Notes under the pieces: model-generated
The model's input: only the letters and a program-made list of their open reading frames with translations
Told to the model about the DNA's origin: nothing
The model's database searches: none
DNA from: an uncultured Desulfobulbaceae bacterium
Lineage (GTDB): Bacteria > Desulfobacterota > Desulfobulbia > Desulfobulbales > BM004
DNA length: 60,934 bases
Assembly: GCA_947259115.1 (NCBI GenBank)
Contig: CAMYKS010000011.1
Coordinates: forward strand, 1-60,934
Direction of reading: 5' to 3'
Position numbers and translations under genes: made by a program
Part shown: piece by piece, positions 39,324 through 49,080 of the stretch
Layout: each line of letters opens with the position of its first letter
How positions within the stretch are numbered: position 1 is the stretch's first letter

Positions 39324-40247
39324 TTATTCTCTAAGCCTTGCAAGTATCGCCTGCATATCGGGCCAAAGCGGTGAAACAAACTGCAACGGTTTGCCTGTTA
39401 CCGGATGTGCAAAGGACAGGGAGAAGGCGTGCAGACATTGGCGTTTGACACAAAATTTATCATTTATCTGCTTCTGCTGTTTGTTGCCGTAAAGTGCATC
39501 TCCAAGCACGGGATGCCCCAAATGTGCCATGTGAACACGTATCTGGTGCGTGCGTCCCGATTCCGGCCGCACTTCAAGATAGGTCAGGTGATTCTCTGCA
39601 AACTCTTGCAGAACAGTCCAACAGGTTACCGCATCCCTGCCGCCGTGCTGGAGCACAGCCATCTTCTTCCTATTGCTCCGGTGCCGACCTATTGCTTGTG
39701 AAATGCAACCCTTCTGTGTTCCCGGCCGACCAACAACAAGAGCATGGTATACTTTTTTCACCTGCCGCTTTTTAAAAAACTCAACCAGCCCATGATGGGA
39801 CTTGTCACTTTTAGCAATAACCATTACCCCTGATGTATCTTTATCCAGGCGATGGACAATACCCGGCCTTTCCACCCCGCTTATACCGGACAGATTGCTG
39901 CAATGCGCCAGGAGGCCATGAACCAATGTTCCCTTTTCATGGCCGGCAGCCGGATGTACAACGACACCCGGCGGCTTGGCAATTACCAATAAATCATCAT
40001 CCTCATGGAGGACTTCAAATTCGACCCGCTCAGGCTTAAGAGCAACAGGCACAGGTGGCGGGATAGTTACTTCTATGCTGTCGCCTCCTTTGAGGCGATT
40101 GGCAGCCTTTCTGGAGTCACCGTTTACAAGGATATATCCATCACGTATAAGATTACTCAGACGACTGCGGCTGATATCAGGTACCATTTCAACGAGGTAA
40201 TGGTCTAGCCGCTGCCCTCCCCTTTCATGCGGGACAACAAGCTTCAT
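39324..40247 (-). CDS. rluD: RluA/RluD-family 23S rRNA pseudouridine synthase
   Basis: An S4 RNA-binding domain at the N-terminus (GQRLDHYLVEMVPDISRSRLSNLIRDGYILVNG) is followed by the pseudouridine synthase domain with the catalytic motif RPGIVHRLDKDTSGVMV, whose Asp attacks the uridine. The segment SGRTHQIRVHMAHLGHPVLGD completes the signature. RluD modifies the helix 69 region of 23S rRNA; the exact target within the RluA family is inferred. The start at ATG 40247 follows GGGAGAG and is preferred over an upstream in-frame start. Confidence 0.92.
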   Translation of the reverse strand: MKLVVPHERGGQRLDHYLVEMVPDISRSRLSNLIRDGYILVNGDSRKAANRLKGGDSIEVTIPPPVPVALKPERVEFEVLHEDDDLLVIAKPPGVVVHPAAGHEKGTLVHGLLAHCSNLSGISGVERPGIVHRLDKDTSGVMVIAKSDKSHHGLVEFFKKRQVKKVYHALVVGRPGTQKGCISQAIGRHRSNRKKMAVLQHGGRDAVTCWTVLQEFAENHLTYLEVRPESGRTHQIRVHMAHLGHPVLGDALYGNKQQKQINDKFCVKRQCLHAFSLSFAHPVTGKPLQFVSPLWPDMQAILARLRE

Positions 40248-40498
40248 AATCTCTCCCTGCACCAACTTGTATGCCGCTGTGTAATCGGCTGACAAAGTGC
40301 CTGAGGAAACAAAGTGTTATTATATGTATACTCATCAACCTGGAGTGCAAATAGATAATCACAAAAACAATTCGAGGAATTACATGGGGGAATATTCATG
40401 CAAAGGGTTTGCTTAGTTTATAAACAATCCAGGGTATGGATGCATCGGCCTGGGGAGAAAAACAGGTAATTCTTAGTTAGGATTTATTATTGCTGAAT

Positions 40499-40541
40499 TC
40501 TGGCAATCCGATTTTCTGCAACACCAAACCGGATTGCCAGA
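40499..40541. repeat. Inverted repeat downstream of carD
   Basis: Perfect 11-base arms CTGGCAATCCG (40500-40510) and CGGATTGCCAG (40530-40540) enclose 19 bases; one more T-A pair extends the stem. It sits in the 388-base gap between rluD and carD, about 95 bases past the carD stop. There is no T run on either side, so it is not a standard terminator. The rest of the gap shows nothing recognisable. Confidence 0.5.
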
Positions 40542-40635
40542 GAACTGTTATTTATCGTTTTATCCTCTTTTATAAATGGGATATTATTGCGGGAACAATA
40601 GAGATATTATACTGCAATTGCAGGTTGCCTGATTA

Positions 40636-41115
40636 TCAGGAAAATATCTGCTCTATCTTCTCTTCCACCTGGCATTCTTCAGTCTCATTGGCTATGGACA
40701 GTTCCTTAACCAGAAGGCCTTTAGCCGTATCCATCATTTTTCTCTCTCCATAAGACAAGTCCTTGTCTTCCTGGAGCAGATAAAGATCGCGCAACACGGC
40801 CGCAACTTCAAAAACAGACCCTGTTTTTATTTTTTCCATATATTCACGATAACGCCGATTCCAAGTCTGTGCTCCAATTTCAACATCCTTTTCCTGCAGT
40901 ATGGTGAAAACATCATTCACCTCTTTTGGGGAAATTATGCAGCGCAAACCGACGTTTTTACTCGTAGCTGTCGGGATCATGATCACCATGTTATTCTTCA
41001 GGATTTTCATGACATAAAAAGACTGTTCACATTCTCCTATCCTTCTGTGCTCAATTGACTCGATAATTCCTACTCCATGAGCTGGATATACTGCCATTTG
41101 ACCTACATTAAACAC
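40636..41115 (-). CDS. carD: CarD/CdnL-type RNA polymerase-binding regulator
   Basis: The N-terminal Tudor-like domain that binds the RNA polymerase beta subunit begins FNVGQMAVYPAHGVGIIESIEHRRI. The C-terminal helical DNA-interacting domain contains WNRRYREYMEKIKTGSVFEVAAVLRDLYLLQEDKDLSYGERKMMD, the core of the CarD/CdnL signature. Such proteins stabilise open complexes, especially at rRNA promoters. Length 159 matches CdnL. The short acidic tail is usual. Confidence 0.93.
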   Translation of the reverse strand: MFNVGQMAVYPAHGVGIIESIEHRRIGECEQSFYVMKILKNNMVIMIPTATSKNVGLRCIISPKEVNDVFTILQEKDVEIGAQTWNRRYREYMEKIKTGSVFEVAAVLRDLYLLQEDKDLSYGERKMMDTAKGLLVKELSIANETEECQVEEKIEQIFS

Positions 41116-41308
41116 AATTTCTCTCCTTCATGTCAAAATTACAATACCAACAATCCGTTCAATTATTATAATGCTTCAGGCACTCCTGATGCTTTTTTAA
41201 AAAATCATTCAAAAAACATAACACATTTTTTCAAAAAACTCAACGGTTGGTTTTTTTCATCATCCCCGCACATGGATATCTTGACTGCTCTTGTTAAGAA
41301 TCAATCTT

Positions 41309-41875
41309 CTATACTTTTTGATTAATCACAGTCATGGCTGCCCCAATTCCCTGCTGCAGCATAATCTTCAGACCTTCTAATACGATGGATTTTTTCTCTT
41401 CAATGGTCTCTCTCTCAGCAACATCAAACTTGCCTAACACATATTTTTCAGGCAAAACAGGGGAAGCAGGTCGACCAATACCGATTTTAACCCGGGGGAA
41501 ATCCTTTGTACCAAGATGCTCTATGCTTGAACGAATCCCCTTATGGCCGCCATCTCCTCCGCCTGCTGTTATTTTTATGCGGCCAAACTCCATATCCAGG
41601 TCATCATGGATAACTATGACGTCAGCAGGATTGAGCTTATAAAAACGGACAGCCTGGGACACAGCCCTGCCACTTAAATTCATAAATGTTTCAGGTTTCA
41701 ACAGGACAACGGACTCATTCCAGACAAATCCTTTTGAGACCAGTGCCTTCCACTTGGAATCCGTAAAATTCATGTGAAATGTTTCGGCAAGATAATCCAG
41801 CATCATAAAGCCGACATTATGCCTTGTGCCTGTGTACTGCCGGCCTGGATTACCCAAACCTACTATCAGATACAT
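41309..41875 (-). CDS. pth: Peptidyl-tRNA hydrolase
   Basis: Cleaves peptidyl-tRNA released by stalled ribosomes. It has the substrate-binding start VGLGNPGRQYTGTRHNVGF with the catalytic His in TRHNVGF, plus KPETFMNLSG, the DDLDMEFGRIKI motif and GGHKGIRSSIEHLGT. Length is 188. It lies downstream of the rplY terminator, which should lower its expression relative to rplY. Confidence 0.96.
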   Translation of the reverse strand: MYLIVGLGNPGRQYTGTRHNVGFMMLDYLAETFHMNFTDSKWKALVSKGFVWNESVVLLKPETFMNLSGRAVSQAVRFYKLNPADVIVIHDDLDMEFGRIKITAGGGDGGHKGIRSSIEHLGTKDFPRVKIGIGRPASPVLPEKYVLGKFDVAERETIEEKKSIVLEGLKIMLQQGIGAAMTVINQKV

Positions 41876-41941
41876 TGAATAAAAGTCCTGTCATATATTT
41901 TCTTTTTTCCCCGGTAAAATAAGGGTATTGCACGCTTGTAA

Positions 41942-41980
41942 AACAAAAAGGCCGGGAAAAATGTTGCACTTCCCCGGCCC
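41942..41980 (-). terminator. Rho-independent terminator after rplY
   Basis: On the minus strand GGCCGGGGAA pairs with TTTCCCGGCC around a loop of about ten bases (stem 41950-41979, one mismatch or bulge) and is followed by TTTTTGTTTT. It stands 33 bases past the rplY stop and before pth, so it separates or attenuates the two. Confidence 0.85.
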
Positions 41981-42012
41981 AAAATATTTTACAAAATGAG
42001 TTGTCTGAACAA

Positions 42013-42681
42013 TTACTCCTCGGTTGGGGCGGCCGGCTCCGCAGCCTCATCTGGCTTTTCAGCGCCTTCTTCATCTTCAACGGCTTCCTCTTCTTCTACT
42101 TCCTCTTCTTCAGCCATGGGAGCAACAATGGAAACGCAGACTTTATCCAGTTCTTCTTCCAGTGTTACATCCGCGGGAATTGCCAGGTCAGCACAGGTAA
42201 TGCCTTGACTGGTCAATTCAAGGGAGGTTACGTCCACTTCTATCTCATCGGGAATGGCGAGGGGCAAACCTTTAATTTTAACCGTATGTGCCATAATGTT
42301 CAGGATGCCGCCCATGTCCACCCCTTTTGCCGTACCGGTATAAACAACCGCAACCTCTAAGACAATTTCCTTGTCCATGTCGATCTCGAAAAAATCAACA
42401 TGCAGAATTGCATCTGAAACCGGGTCCGTCTGGATATCTTTTACAAGCACATGATGCTTATTCTTTCCCTTTTCGCCTTCTATGTCCAGGCTTATCACAA
42501 CATTATGCCCATGAAGTCGCAAAAGATCCCTGGTCAGTTTTTTTGTTTCCATGGCAAGGGCTACGGGTTCAGACTTTTTCCCATACAGTATTGCAGGTGC
42601 ATATCCACTCTGCCTTAAACGATGCGTCGCACCTTTGCCGAAATCCTGCCTCGTTGCGGCAACCATATCCTGTTGTATCAT
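42013..42681 (-). CDS. rplY: 50S ribosomal protein bL25, CTC/TL5 long form
   Basis: 5S rRNA-binding ribosomal protein. The N-terminal L25 domain has FGKGATHRLRQSGYAPAILYGK and HVLVKDIQTDPVSDAILHVDFFEID. The C-terminal beta domain of the CTC type (about 100-185) follows, then a very acidic Glu-rich tail (about 190-222). The start ATG precedes IQQDMVAATRQ. It lies directly after prs, the standard neighbourhood. Confidence 0.95.
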   Translation of the reverse strand: MIQQDMVAATRQDFGKGATHRLRQSGYAPAILYGKKSEPVALAMETKKLTRDLLRLHGHNVVISLDIEGEKGKNKHHVLVKDIQTDPVSDAILHVDFFEIDMDKEIVLEVAVVYTGTAKGVDMGGILNIMAHTVKIKGLPLAIPDEIEVDVTSLELTSQGITCADLAIPADVTLEEELDKVCVSIVAPMAEEEEVEEEEAVEDEEGAEKPDEAAEPAAPTEE

Positions 42682-42795
42682 TTTTTCTTTCCTCCTCCAA
42701 AAGATGATCAGAAGGATTGAAAATGCAACCTTCCGACCTTAGATCTCCAATTCAATTAAATTTCAATAATACGTTATTTTGTTTTTCTCCAATAG

Positions 42796-43734
42796 TTACA
42801 CAAAAAGAGAACTCACCGAATCTTCGGAATGTATACGTCGAATCGCCTCTCCCAAGAGATGCGAGACGGAAAGCACCTTGATCTTGTCACACTCCTTGGC
42901 ACTGCCCCGCAGGGGAATACTGTTTGTTATAACAAGCGATTTAATCACAGAGGCTTCAAGCCGTTCAATGGCCGGACCCGAGAGTACACCATGGGAACAG
43001 CAGGCATGCACTTCCACCGCACCTGCATCTTTCAGCATTGCAGCAGCGCTGCAAAGAGTCCCAGCCGTATCAACCATATCATCAAGCAACACCGCGATCT
43101 TGCCATCCACATCACCTATGACGTTCATGGCTTTTGACTCATTGGGGCGATCACGACGCTTGTCTATGATGGCCAGGTCCGCCTGTAAGCGCTTGGCAAA
43201 AGCACGGGTTCTTTCCACGCCGCCGGCATCAGGTGAGACCATGACCACATTCTCAAACGTTTCATTTATATATTCCAGCAGGACAGGAGCAGCATACAGA
43301 TGGTCAACAGGAATATTGAAAAAACCCTGGATCTGGCCGGCATGAAGGTCCATGGCCAGGACCCTGCGCACTCCGACAACCATCAGCATTTCAGCGACAA
43401 CCTTGGCCGTAATGGGCACGCGCGGCGCTACTTTCCTATCCTGCCGGGCATATCCGTAATAGGGCAGAACAGCAGTAATTCTTCTGGCCGAGGCACGCCG
43501 CAGCGCATCCACCATGATAACAAGCTCCATCAGGTGATCGTTTACCGGAGAACAGGTTGGCTGGATGACGAATACATCCGTGCCACGCACATTTTCCCCG
43601 ATCTCAATAAAGATCTCACCGTCGCTGAATCTTCTCACCTCGACCTTTGACAATGAAATATCGAGATGGTCACATATCTCTTGTGCCATTTCCGGATTGG
43701 CATTGCCGGAAAATACCTTGATAATGTTAGGCAT
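42796..43734 (-). CDS. prs: Ribose-phosphate pyrophosphokinase (PRPP synthase)
   Basis: Makes PRPP for nucleotide, histidine and tryptophan synthesis. It begins [20 protein letters not shown]. It has the ATP-binding segment [13 protein letters not shown], the [10 protein letters not shown] flag region, the metal loop [12 protein letters not shown] and the PRPP loop [11 protein letters not shown]. Length 312 is standard class I. Confidence 0.97.
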   Translation of the reverse strand: MPNIIKVFSGNANPEMAQEICDHLDISLSKVEVRRFSDGEIFIEIGENVRGTDVFVIQPTCSPVNDHLMELVIMVDALRRASARRITAVLPYYGYARQDRKVAPRVPITAKVVAEMLMVVGVRRVLAMDLHAGQIQGFFNIPVDHLYAAPVLLEYINETFENVVMVSPDAGGVERTRAFAKRLQADLAIIDKRRDRPNESKAMNVIGDVDGKIAVLLDDMVDTAGTLCSAAAMLKDAGAVEVHACCSHGVLSGPAIERLEASVIKSLVITNSIPLRGSAKECDKIKVLSVSHLLGEAIRRIHSEDSVSSLFV

Positions 43735-43812
43735 AGCTCTCTTCTTTCTGTTTTTATTTAATTACTGCCAGCAAAGCTTTATTGACCATGCTCCAGCGGC
43801 AGATTGTTTTTC

Positions 43813-43887
43813 TGGCTGGGGCGGGAGGATTCGAACCTCCGAATGCAGGCACCAAAAACCTGTGTCTTACCGCTTGACGACGCCCCA
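43813..43887 (-). tRNA. tRNA-Gln (anticodon TTG)
   Basis: A 75-base tRNA with encoded 3' CCA. The acceptor stem TGGGGCG pairs with CGCCCCA. The anticodon arm CAGGT-TTTTGGT-GCCTG gives anticodon TTG, and the T arm contains GGTTCGAATCC. The D arm reads CAAGCGGTAAG, close to the usual bacterial tRNA-Gln form. It sits between ispE and prs, probably processed from their common transcript. Confidence 0.96.
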
Positions 43888-44011
43888 ATGTGCTAAACTT
43901 ATTGATAAGCCGCAAGAATGTCTCTGGTGAACCCGACTCGGGTCCGCAGCATATGGAACGATTCTTTGAGACTGACAAAAAAGTTAATTATATATTTTTA
44001 AAGCAAGACAA

Positions 44012-44917
44012 TCAAGGAATATAAGGCCTGACAAGAAATACGTTAGCACCAAATTCTTTTACAAACCGGACATAACTGCGCTGCGCTTCTTCCTCACCGT
44101 TAAATAAACCAAACACCGTCGGGCCACTGCCGCTCATGAGAGCCGCAACTGCGCCTGCCATTTTTAATTCCTTCTTTATATCTTCTATCTCCGGATAGCG
44201 GTTTATGGTAACCGCTTCAAGATCATTGCCAAAATCTTCAACTACTGCAGGGAAAACGACGTGAAAATCCCCAGGTCTTTTTTTACCCCGCGCTAAGATA
44301 TATGGATTGGAGTTGGATGTCAACGGGAAATTCTCATAGACCCATTTCGTGGAAACCGCAAATCCAGGATTTACCAGCAATATCCAATAATCCCCTATGG
44401 CTTCTGTTTTCCGGAGACTTTCACCGATGCCGGTGGCTAAAGCCACACTGCAATCCTGCACAAAGAATGGGACATCGGCTCCCAGTTGGAGACCAATGGC
44501 CTTTAAGTCTTCCAAGGCCAAGCCGGCGCCCAAAAGACTGTTGAGGCCGAGAAGTACTGCGGCTGCGTCACTGCTGCCTCCTCCCAGGCCGGCTGCAACA
44601 GGTATCTTCTTCTCCAGGACAATGTGGATGCCCGGCGCTATACCACTGGCTTCGAAAAATGCCTGGGCCGCCTTGTAAACAAGATTTTCCCGGTTTTCAG
44701 GTATATTGCTGCCCGGACAGGACAGGGAAATAATATCCCCCTGTCTTGAAAAATGGAGAATATCAAAAAGCGCAACTTTCTGCATCAGGCTTTCAATCTC
44801 ATGAAAGCCGTCAGGACGTCGGTGCAGTACTTTCAGAAAGAGATTGATCTTGGCCGGAGCCTTAAGGGTGAGGTCCGAACTGTTGGCTGTGGACACGGCT
44901 TGTTTCACAAAGTGCAT
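44012..44917 (-). CDS. ispE: 4-diphosphocytidyl-2-C-methyl-D-erythritol kinase IspE
   Basis: GHMP kinase of the MEP isoprenoid pathway. It carries the substrate motif APAKINLFLKVLHRRPDGFHEI, the ATP-binding GHMP loop PVAAGLGGGSSDAAAVL and the C-terminal glycine motif ALMSGSGPTVFGLF. Length is 301. It lies in the conserved ispE-tRNA-prs order. Confidence 0.95.
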   Translation of the reverse strand: MHFVKQAVSTANSSDLTLKAPAKINLFLKVLHRRPDGFHEIESLMQKVALFDILHFSRQGDIISLSCPGSNIPENRENLVYKAAQAFFEASGIAPGIHIVLEKKIPVAAGLGGGSSDAAAVLLGLNSLLGAGLALEDLKAIGLQLGADVPFFVQDCSVALATGIGESLRKTEAIGDYWILLVNPGFAVSTKWVYENFPLTSNSNPYILARGKKRPGDFHVVFPAVVEDFGNDLEAVTINRYPEIEDIKKELKMAGAVAALMSGSGPTVFGLFNGEEEAQRSYVRFVKEFGANVFLVRPYIP

Positions 44918-44953
44918 CTGGGTCTTGCTGAAAGGTCTGGCAAATGATGCCCC

Positions 44954-45274
44954 TTATTTTTTCGGGGCAACCTTTTCAACATAGCGCATTTTCAGATCAT
45001 AGAGGGCATGCTTTAAGATATCCTGCTCTTCACCGCTCAGGTTGCCTGTGGTTTTATCCTCCAGCAGTTTCAATGTATCAATGGTATGCTTGGCCAGGAC
45101 AAGGTCCTGGTTCTTCTCACCGGTGCCAGGATCACTGATTTCACCGAGGTGAAAAAGAGCAGAGGTGTTAAGCGACATGACAAGGGCTGTAAAGGTAACC
45201 TCAGGCATAACACATTTACCGTCCCTTATAACCTGGCCTTCAGGGCATTGTTTACATTCTTCGTTCTTTTCCAT
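44954..45274 (-). CDS. DUF1844 protein
   Basis: Small protein of unknown function, about 106 residues. The N-terminus has a short Cys-containing stretch (ECKQCPEGQVIRDGKC, three Cys that may bind metal). The conserved DUF1844 helical core follows: FTALVMSLNTSALFHLGEI, then DLVLAKHTIDTLKLLEDKTTGNLS, ending in LKMRYVE. ATG 45274 behind GAGGT is preferred over a TTG 24 bases upstream. It is encoded between serA and ispE. Confidence 0.8.
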   Translation of the reverse strand: MEKNEECKQCPEGQVIRDGKCVMPEVTFTALVMSLNTSALFHLGEISDPGTGEKNQDLVLAKHTIDTLKLLEDKTTGNLSGEEQDILKHALYDLKMRYVEKVAPKK

Positions 45275-45319
45275 GGGGCTTACCTCGACTTTGTTCAATT
45301 TCCCCTGAGACGGCCATGC

Positions 45320-46921
45320 TCACACTTCCGCGTAGTGGGGAAGCACCAAAGCCATGGCATCATCGATGTGTTCAAGCTGCTGTACTGTCTTTAATAACTC
45401 CTTATTGACTGCACTGTCGGTATTAAGCAGGATAATATTGCGCCCGTGTTCCATCTCGCGGCCCACGGTCATTCTTGCGATATTAACCCCGTGCTCACCC
45501 AGGGTGGTTCCCAGGGCCCCGATCACACCCGGAACATCCTTGTTATAGACAAAAAGCATGGGCCCGGTGGGAAGTGCTTCCAGGCGGAACGTATTCATTC
45601 TTACCAGGCGGGGTTCGCTCTTACCGAAAACCGTTCCGGCCAGCACATTTTCCCCTTCCGTTGTCTTGACACGAATTGAAAGCAGGCTTGTAAAGTCATC
45701 GGAATGCCCTGTTTTTGATTCCACCACCCGTATGCCTCTTTCCTTGGCAATCAGGGGAGCATTAACATAGTTTACCGCATCCTGCAGGATCGGCGTAAAA
45801 AGCCCTTTGAGAAAGGCTACTGTAATAGGATTAGTGGTCTGTTCTTCGAACTCGCCGATATATTCCAGGTTGATTTCCTCGACCCCGCCTTTGGCTATCT
45901 GCATATGAAATGAGCCCAGCATTTCAGCCAGGTTAAGGTAAGGGCCAACTTTGGAAAGAACTTCGCTGCTGACAGAAGGCACATTCACGGCATTGCTCAC
46001 CACTCCGGTTCTCAAATATTCACCTATCTGCTTGGCAATGGCGACTGCGACATTTTCCTGGGCCTCGCTGGTTGAAGCTCCAAGATGCGGTGTACAGATA
46101 AAATTATCCAAACCAAGCAATGGACAGTTTTCTTTGGTGGTCGGCTCAACTTCAAAAACATCCAGGGCCGCTCCGGCAATCTCACCAGAGGTCAATGCTT
46201 CGTGCAGAGCCTTTTCATCAACCACACCACCGCGGGCACAGTCTATGAACATGGCATCCTTTTTCATGGTTTTAAACTCTGCGGTGGAAATGAGGTTTTT
46301 TGTATCCTTGGTCATGGGTACGTGTACGGAAATAAAGTCCGCCCTTTTACAAACATCTTCGATGGTGGTCAGCTCCACACCAAGTTTTTTGACCAGTTCC
46401 TCCGGCATATGGGGGTCATAGGCAATCACTTTCATTTTCAGCCCCTGGGCCCTTTCAGCAAATATGCTCCCAATCCGGCCTATACCGATAATGCCCATTG
46501 TCTTACCGGTTAATTCACGGCCCATGAATTTCTTCTTTTCCCATTTGCCTTCCTTCATGGAAGAGGTAGCCTGTGGAACATTCCTGGCAAGTGACACCAT
46601 CATGGCAATGGCATGTTCAGCAGCAGTGGTGGAATTGCCGTCCGGAGCATTCATTACAACAATGCCGTGCTTACTGGCAGCAGCGATATCAACATTGTCA
46701 AGGCCTATTCCAGCCCGGCCCACAACTTTGAGGTTTGTGGCAGCCTCGATAATCTCGGCTGTCACCTTGGTGGCACTGCGTATAACCAATCCCTCATATT
46801 CCGGAATTATTTTTTTCAATTCTTCTGGAGCCAGACCGGTATTTATATCTACCTCAAGCCCCGCTTCTTCAAGGATTTCTGCTCCAATGGGGGCTAAATT
46901 ATCACTTATAAGAACCTTCAT
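45320..46921 (-). CDS. serA: D-3-phosphoglycerate dehydrogenase
   Basis: First step of serine synthesis. The substrate domain begins MKVLISDNLAPIG, and the NAD domain has MGIIGIGRIGS. The catalytic Arg/Glu/His are in segments such as DCARGGVVDE and CTPHLGAST. The C-terminal intervening domain is followed by an ACT domain (FVYNKDVPGVIGALG, about 460-533) for serine feedback, as in the long type 1 enzymes. The start at 46921 follows AAAGGAGAGAAG and is preferred to an upstream one. Confidence 0.96.
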   Translation of the reverse strand: MKVLISDNLAPIGAEILEEAGLEVDINTGLAPEELKKIIPEYEGLVIRSATKVTAEIIEAATNLKVVGRAGIGLDNVDIAAASKHGIVVMNAPDGNSTTAAEHAIAMMVSLARNVPQATSSMKEGKWEKKKFMGRELTGKTMGIIGIGRIGSIFAERAQGLKMKVIAYDPHMPEELVKKLGVELTTIEDVCKRADFISVHVPMTKDTKNLISTAEFKTMKKDAMFIDCARGGVVDEKALHEALTSGEIAGAALDVFEVEPTTKENCPLLGLDNFICTPHLGASTSEAQENVAVAIAKQIGEYLRTGVVSNAVNVPSVSSEVLSKVGPYLNLAEMLGSFHMQIAKGGVEEINLEYIGEFEEQTTNPITVAFLKGLFTPILQDAVNYVNAPLIAKERGIRVVESKTGHSDDFTSLLSIRVKTTEGENVLAGTVFGKSEPRLVRMNTFRLEALPTGPMLFVYNKDVPGVIGALGTTLGEHGVNIARMTVGREMEHGRNIILLNTDSAVNKELLKTVQQLEHIDDAMALVLPHYAEV

Positions 46922-46954
46922 CTTCTCTCCTTTCGATTTCAGACAATTTTCCAA

Positions 46955-47375
46955 CCTCTCTCCTTAACTTGCCGGGAAAAATTGATTGGAATTCCTCAAA
47001 CTTATATGATCAATGTTAATCAATTATATAAAAGACAGGCTTTCCATATACAAAATATAGCTAAAAAATAGAAGGGTAAAAATTGTATGCCAACAAGTCA
47101 AGAAAAAGCTTACTAAATAATTTTATTGAATAATTCAAGTATATTACGAATATTTTACATAATTTTATATTTATCTGATACATATAGCCTGACAAAAAAG
47201 TCGCTTTTACCAGTAACCATACTTATTGATTGTAGAAGAGAAAAGATTTATATACACCAAGCCGAAAACTTTGTTTCTAGAGGACAAATCATTTCAGACC
47301 GCTATCAGCAAAACAATTTAATATCAATAACACCCGGCTCAATTGAGCCGAATTGCATACCTGCAGGAGAAAAAA
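46955..47375. other. serA-gltX divergent intergenic region
   Basis: About 420 bases, strongly AT-rich, with no gene. It must hold both the leftward serA and rightward gltX promoters, but I could not pick unambiguous boxes. A perfect 16-base palindrome CGGCTCAATTGAGCCG (47335-47350) ends 25 bases before the gltX start codon and may be an operator or leader hairpin. Confidence 0.4.
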
Positions 47376-48857
47376 ATGTCAGAGATCAGGCTGCGCTTTC
47401 CACCGAGCCCCACCGGTTATCTTCACATCGGCGGTGCCAGAACCGCTATTTACAACTGGCTTTTTGCCAAAAAACACAACGCAACGCTTATCTTAAGGAT
47501 TGAGGATACTGATATTGAACGTTCCACCAAGGATTCCATTGAAGGTATCATCGACGGCCTCAACTGGTTGGGAATAACCTGGGACGAAGGCCCCTATTAC
47601 CAGTCAGACCATATTAGTGAGCATGTTGAATCTGCCCATAAGCTCGTCGAAACAGGCCATGCCTATAAGTGCTTTTGCACCAAGGAAGACCTTGATGCAA
47701 AAAGACAGGCAGCGGTATCAGCCAAGATCACCTATCAGTATGACCGGACCTGCCTGAACCTTTCGGCCGAGGAAATTTCCTCCAAGGAGGAACAGAAAAT
47801 TCCCTATACCATCCGTTTCAAGGTACCTGGCGGAGAGGGTTCGCTTGTTTTTGAAGACAAGGTATACGGCCGTATTGAAAGGACCTACCGGGACATCGAA
47901 GATTTTGTCATTCTGCGCTCCAACGGTACGCCGCTCTATCTTCTCAGCAACGTGGTTGATGACATCCGAGACCGCATCAGTCATATAATCCGCGGCCAGG
48001 ACGGCCTCGGCAACACGCCGCGTCAGATTCTGATCTATGAAGCCCTGGGAGCGCCTGTTCCGGTCTTTGCCCATATGTCGCTCACCCTGGACCCCAAGAA
48101 GGCCAAGATCTCAAAAAGGTCCCATGGTGAGGTGGTCACTGTCCAGTTTTACAAGGAAAACGGCTTCCTGCCCTGGGCCCTGATTAACTTCCTGGTGCTG
48201 CTCGGCTGGTCACCGGCAAATGATCAGGAAATTTTCACCAAAGAGGAACTGATCCAGGCCTTTTCCCTGGAAGGCATGAATAAGGCCAACTCCATCTTCA
48301 ACTACCAGAAGGATCACCCGAAGTTCTTCACAGACCCCAAGGCGCTCTCCATCAATGGGCACTACCTGCAGACCATGCCGGTTGAGGAACTTGCCTTCCT
48401 TGTGAAAGACTTTCTTCAGAAGGCGGAATTATGGGATGATGCATACGTAAATGACAAAAAGGAATGGTTCCTCAGCACCATTGACCTTATCAGAAGCCGC
48501 TTCCATGTGCTCACCGATTTTGCCGGTCCCGGACGGGCCTATTTCAGCGATGACTATGAAATGGACCCCAAGCCGGTGAAGAAAAACCTCACAAAACATG
48601 AGAAGATCGGCGAGTGGTTAGGAATGCTTGCCGATCGTTATGAAAGTCTTCCAGAGTTTAATAAAGAGGATGCTGAAAGAGTGACCAGGGAGCTGGCGGA
48701 TGAACTCGATATCAAACCGGGCATCCTGATCAACGGCACCCGCACTGTGGTCACGGGCCAGGCGGCAGGCGCCGGGCTGTTTGATGTGCTCATGGCCATT
48801 GGCAGAGAAAGGGTCATTGCCCGGCTGGAGAAATTCAGCCGGGAAGGTTTGTCATAA
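47376..48857 (+). CDS. gltX: Glutamyl-tRNA synthetase
   Basis: Class I synthetase. The HIGH-type motif is in FPPSPTGYLHIGGARTAIYNWLF. The middle has the IRGQDGLGNTPRQILIYEALG region, and the KMSKS-type loop reads AKISKRSHGEV. The C-terminal helical anticodon-binding domain is complete. Start at ATG 47376 behind GCAGGAG; 493 residues. Whether it is discriminating or also charges tRNA-Gln cannot be decided from this window. Confidence 0.96.
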   Translation: MSEIRLRFPPSPTGYLHIGGARTAIYNWLFAKKHNATLILRIEDTDIERSTKDSIEGIIDGLNWLGITWDEGPYYQSDHISEHVESAHKLVETGHAYKCFCTKEDLDAKRQAAVSAKITYQYDRTCLNLSAEEISSKEEQKIPYTIRFKVPGGEGSLVFEDKVYGRIERTYRDIEDFVILRSNGTPLYLLSNVVDDIRDRISHIIRGQDGLGNTPRQILIYEALGAPVPVFAHMSLTLDPKKAKISKRSHGEVVTVQFYKENGFLPWALINFLVLLGWSPANDQEIFTKEELIQAFSLEGMNKANSIFNYQKDHPKFFTDPKALSINGHYLQTMPVEELAFLVKDFLQKAELWDDAYVNDKKEWFLSTIDLIRSRFHVLTDFAGPGRAYFSDDYEMDPKPVKKNLTKHEKIGEWLGMLADRYESLPEFNKEDAERVTRELADELDIKPGILINGTRTVVTGQAAGAGLFDVLMAIGRERVIARLEKFSREGLS

Positions 48858-48970
48858 CCCGAATATTTCATGAACAGGATTTACTCCCTTTCAGCAGAAT
48901 TCCTTCTGCCTGCTCAGCAATAAATGTGTTATATTGAGTAAAAACAATTTACTTTTTGCGGGGTAACGGA

Positions 48971-49066
48971 ATGCACTGGCTTTTTATAATTCTTATAGCA
49001 GTAGTAGTCATATACGGACTGGCAGCTATCAACATGCGGATGGCGGCCAAGAACCTTGTAGGCTGA
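48971..49066 (+). CDS. Small single-pass membrane peptide (31 aa)
   Basis: An ATG at 48971 behind GGGGTAACGGA opens a 31-codon frame. The product is one hydrophobic helix (about residues 3-19, WLFIILIAVVVIYGLAA) followed by a short basic tail (NMRMAAKNLVG). A strong intrinsic terminator lies 15 bases after the stop, so this looks like an autonomous small gene. I do not recognise the peptide. The gap before it also holds a hairpin GCAGAA/TTCTGC (48894-48909) that may end gltX. Confidence 0.55.
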   Translation: MHWLFIILIAVVVIYGLAAINMRMAAKNLVG

Positions 49067-49080
49067 AGCAGCAAAACTTG

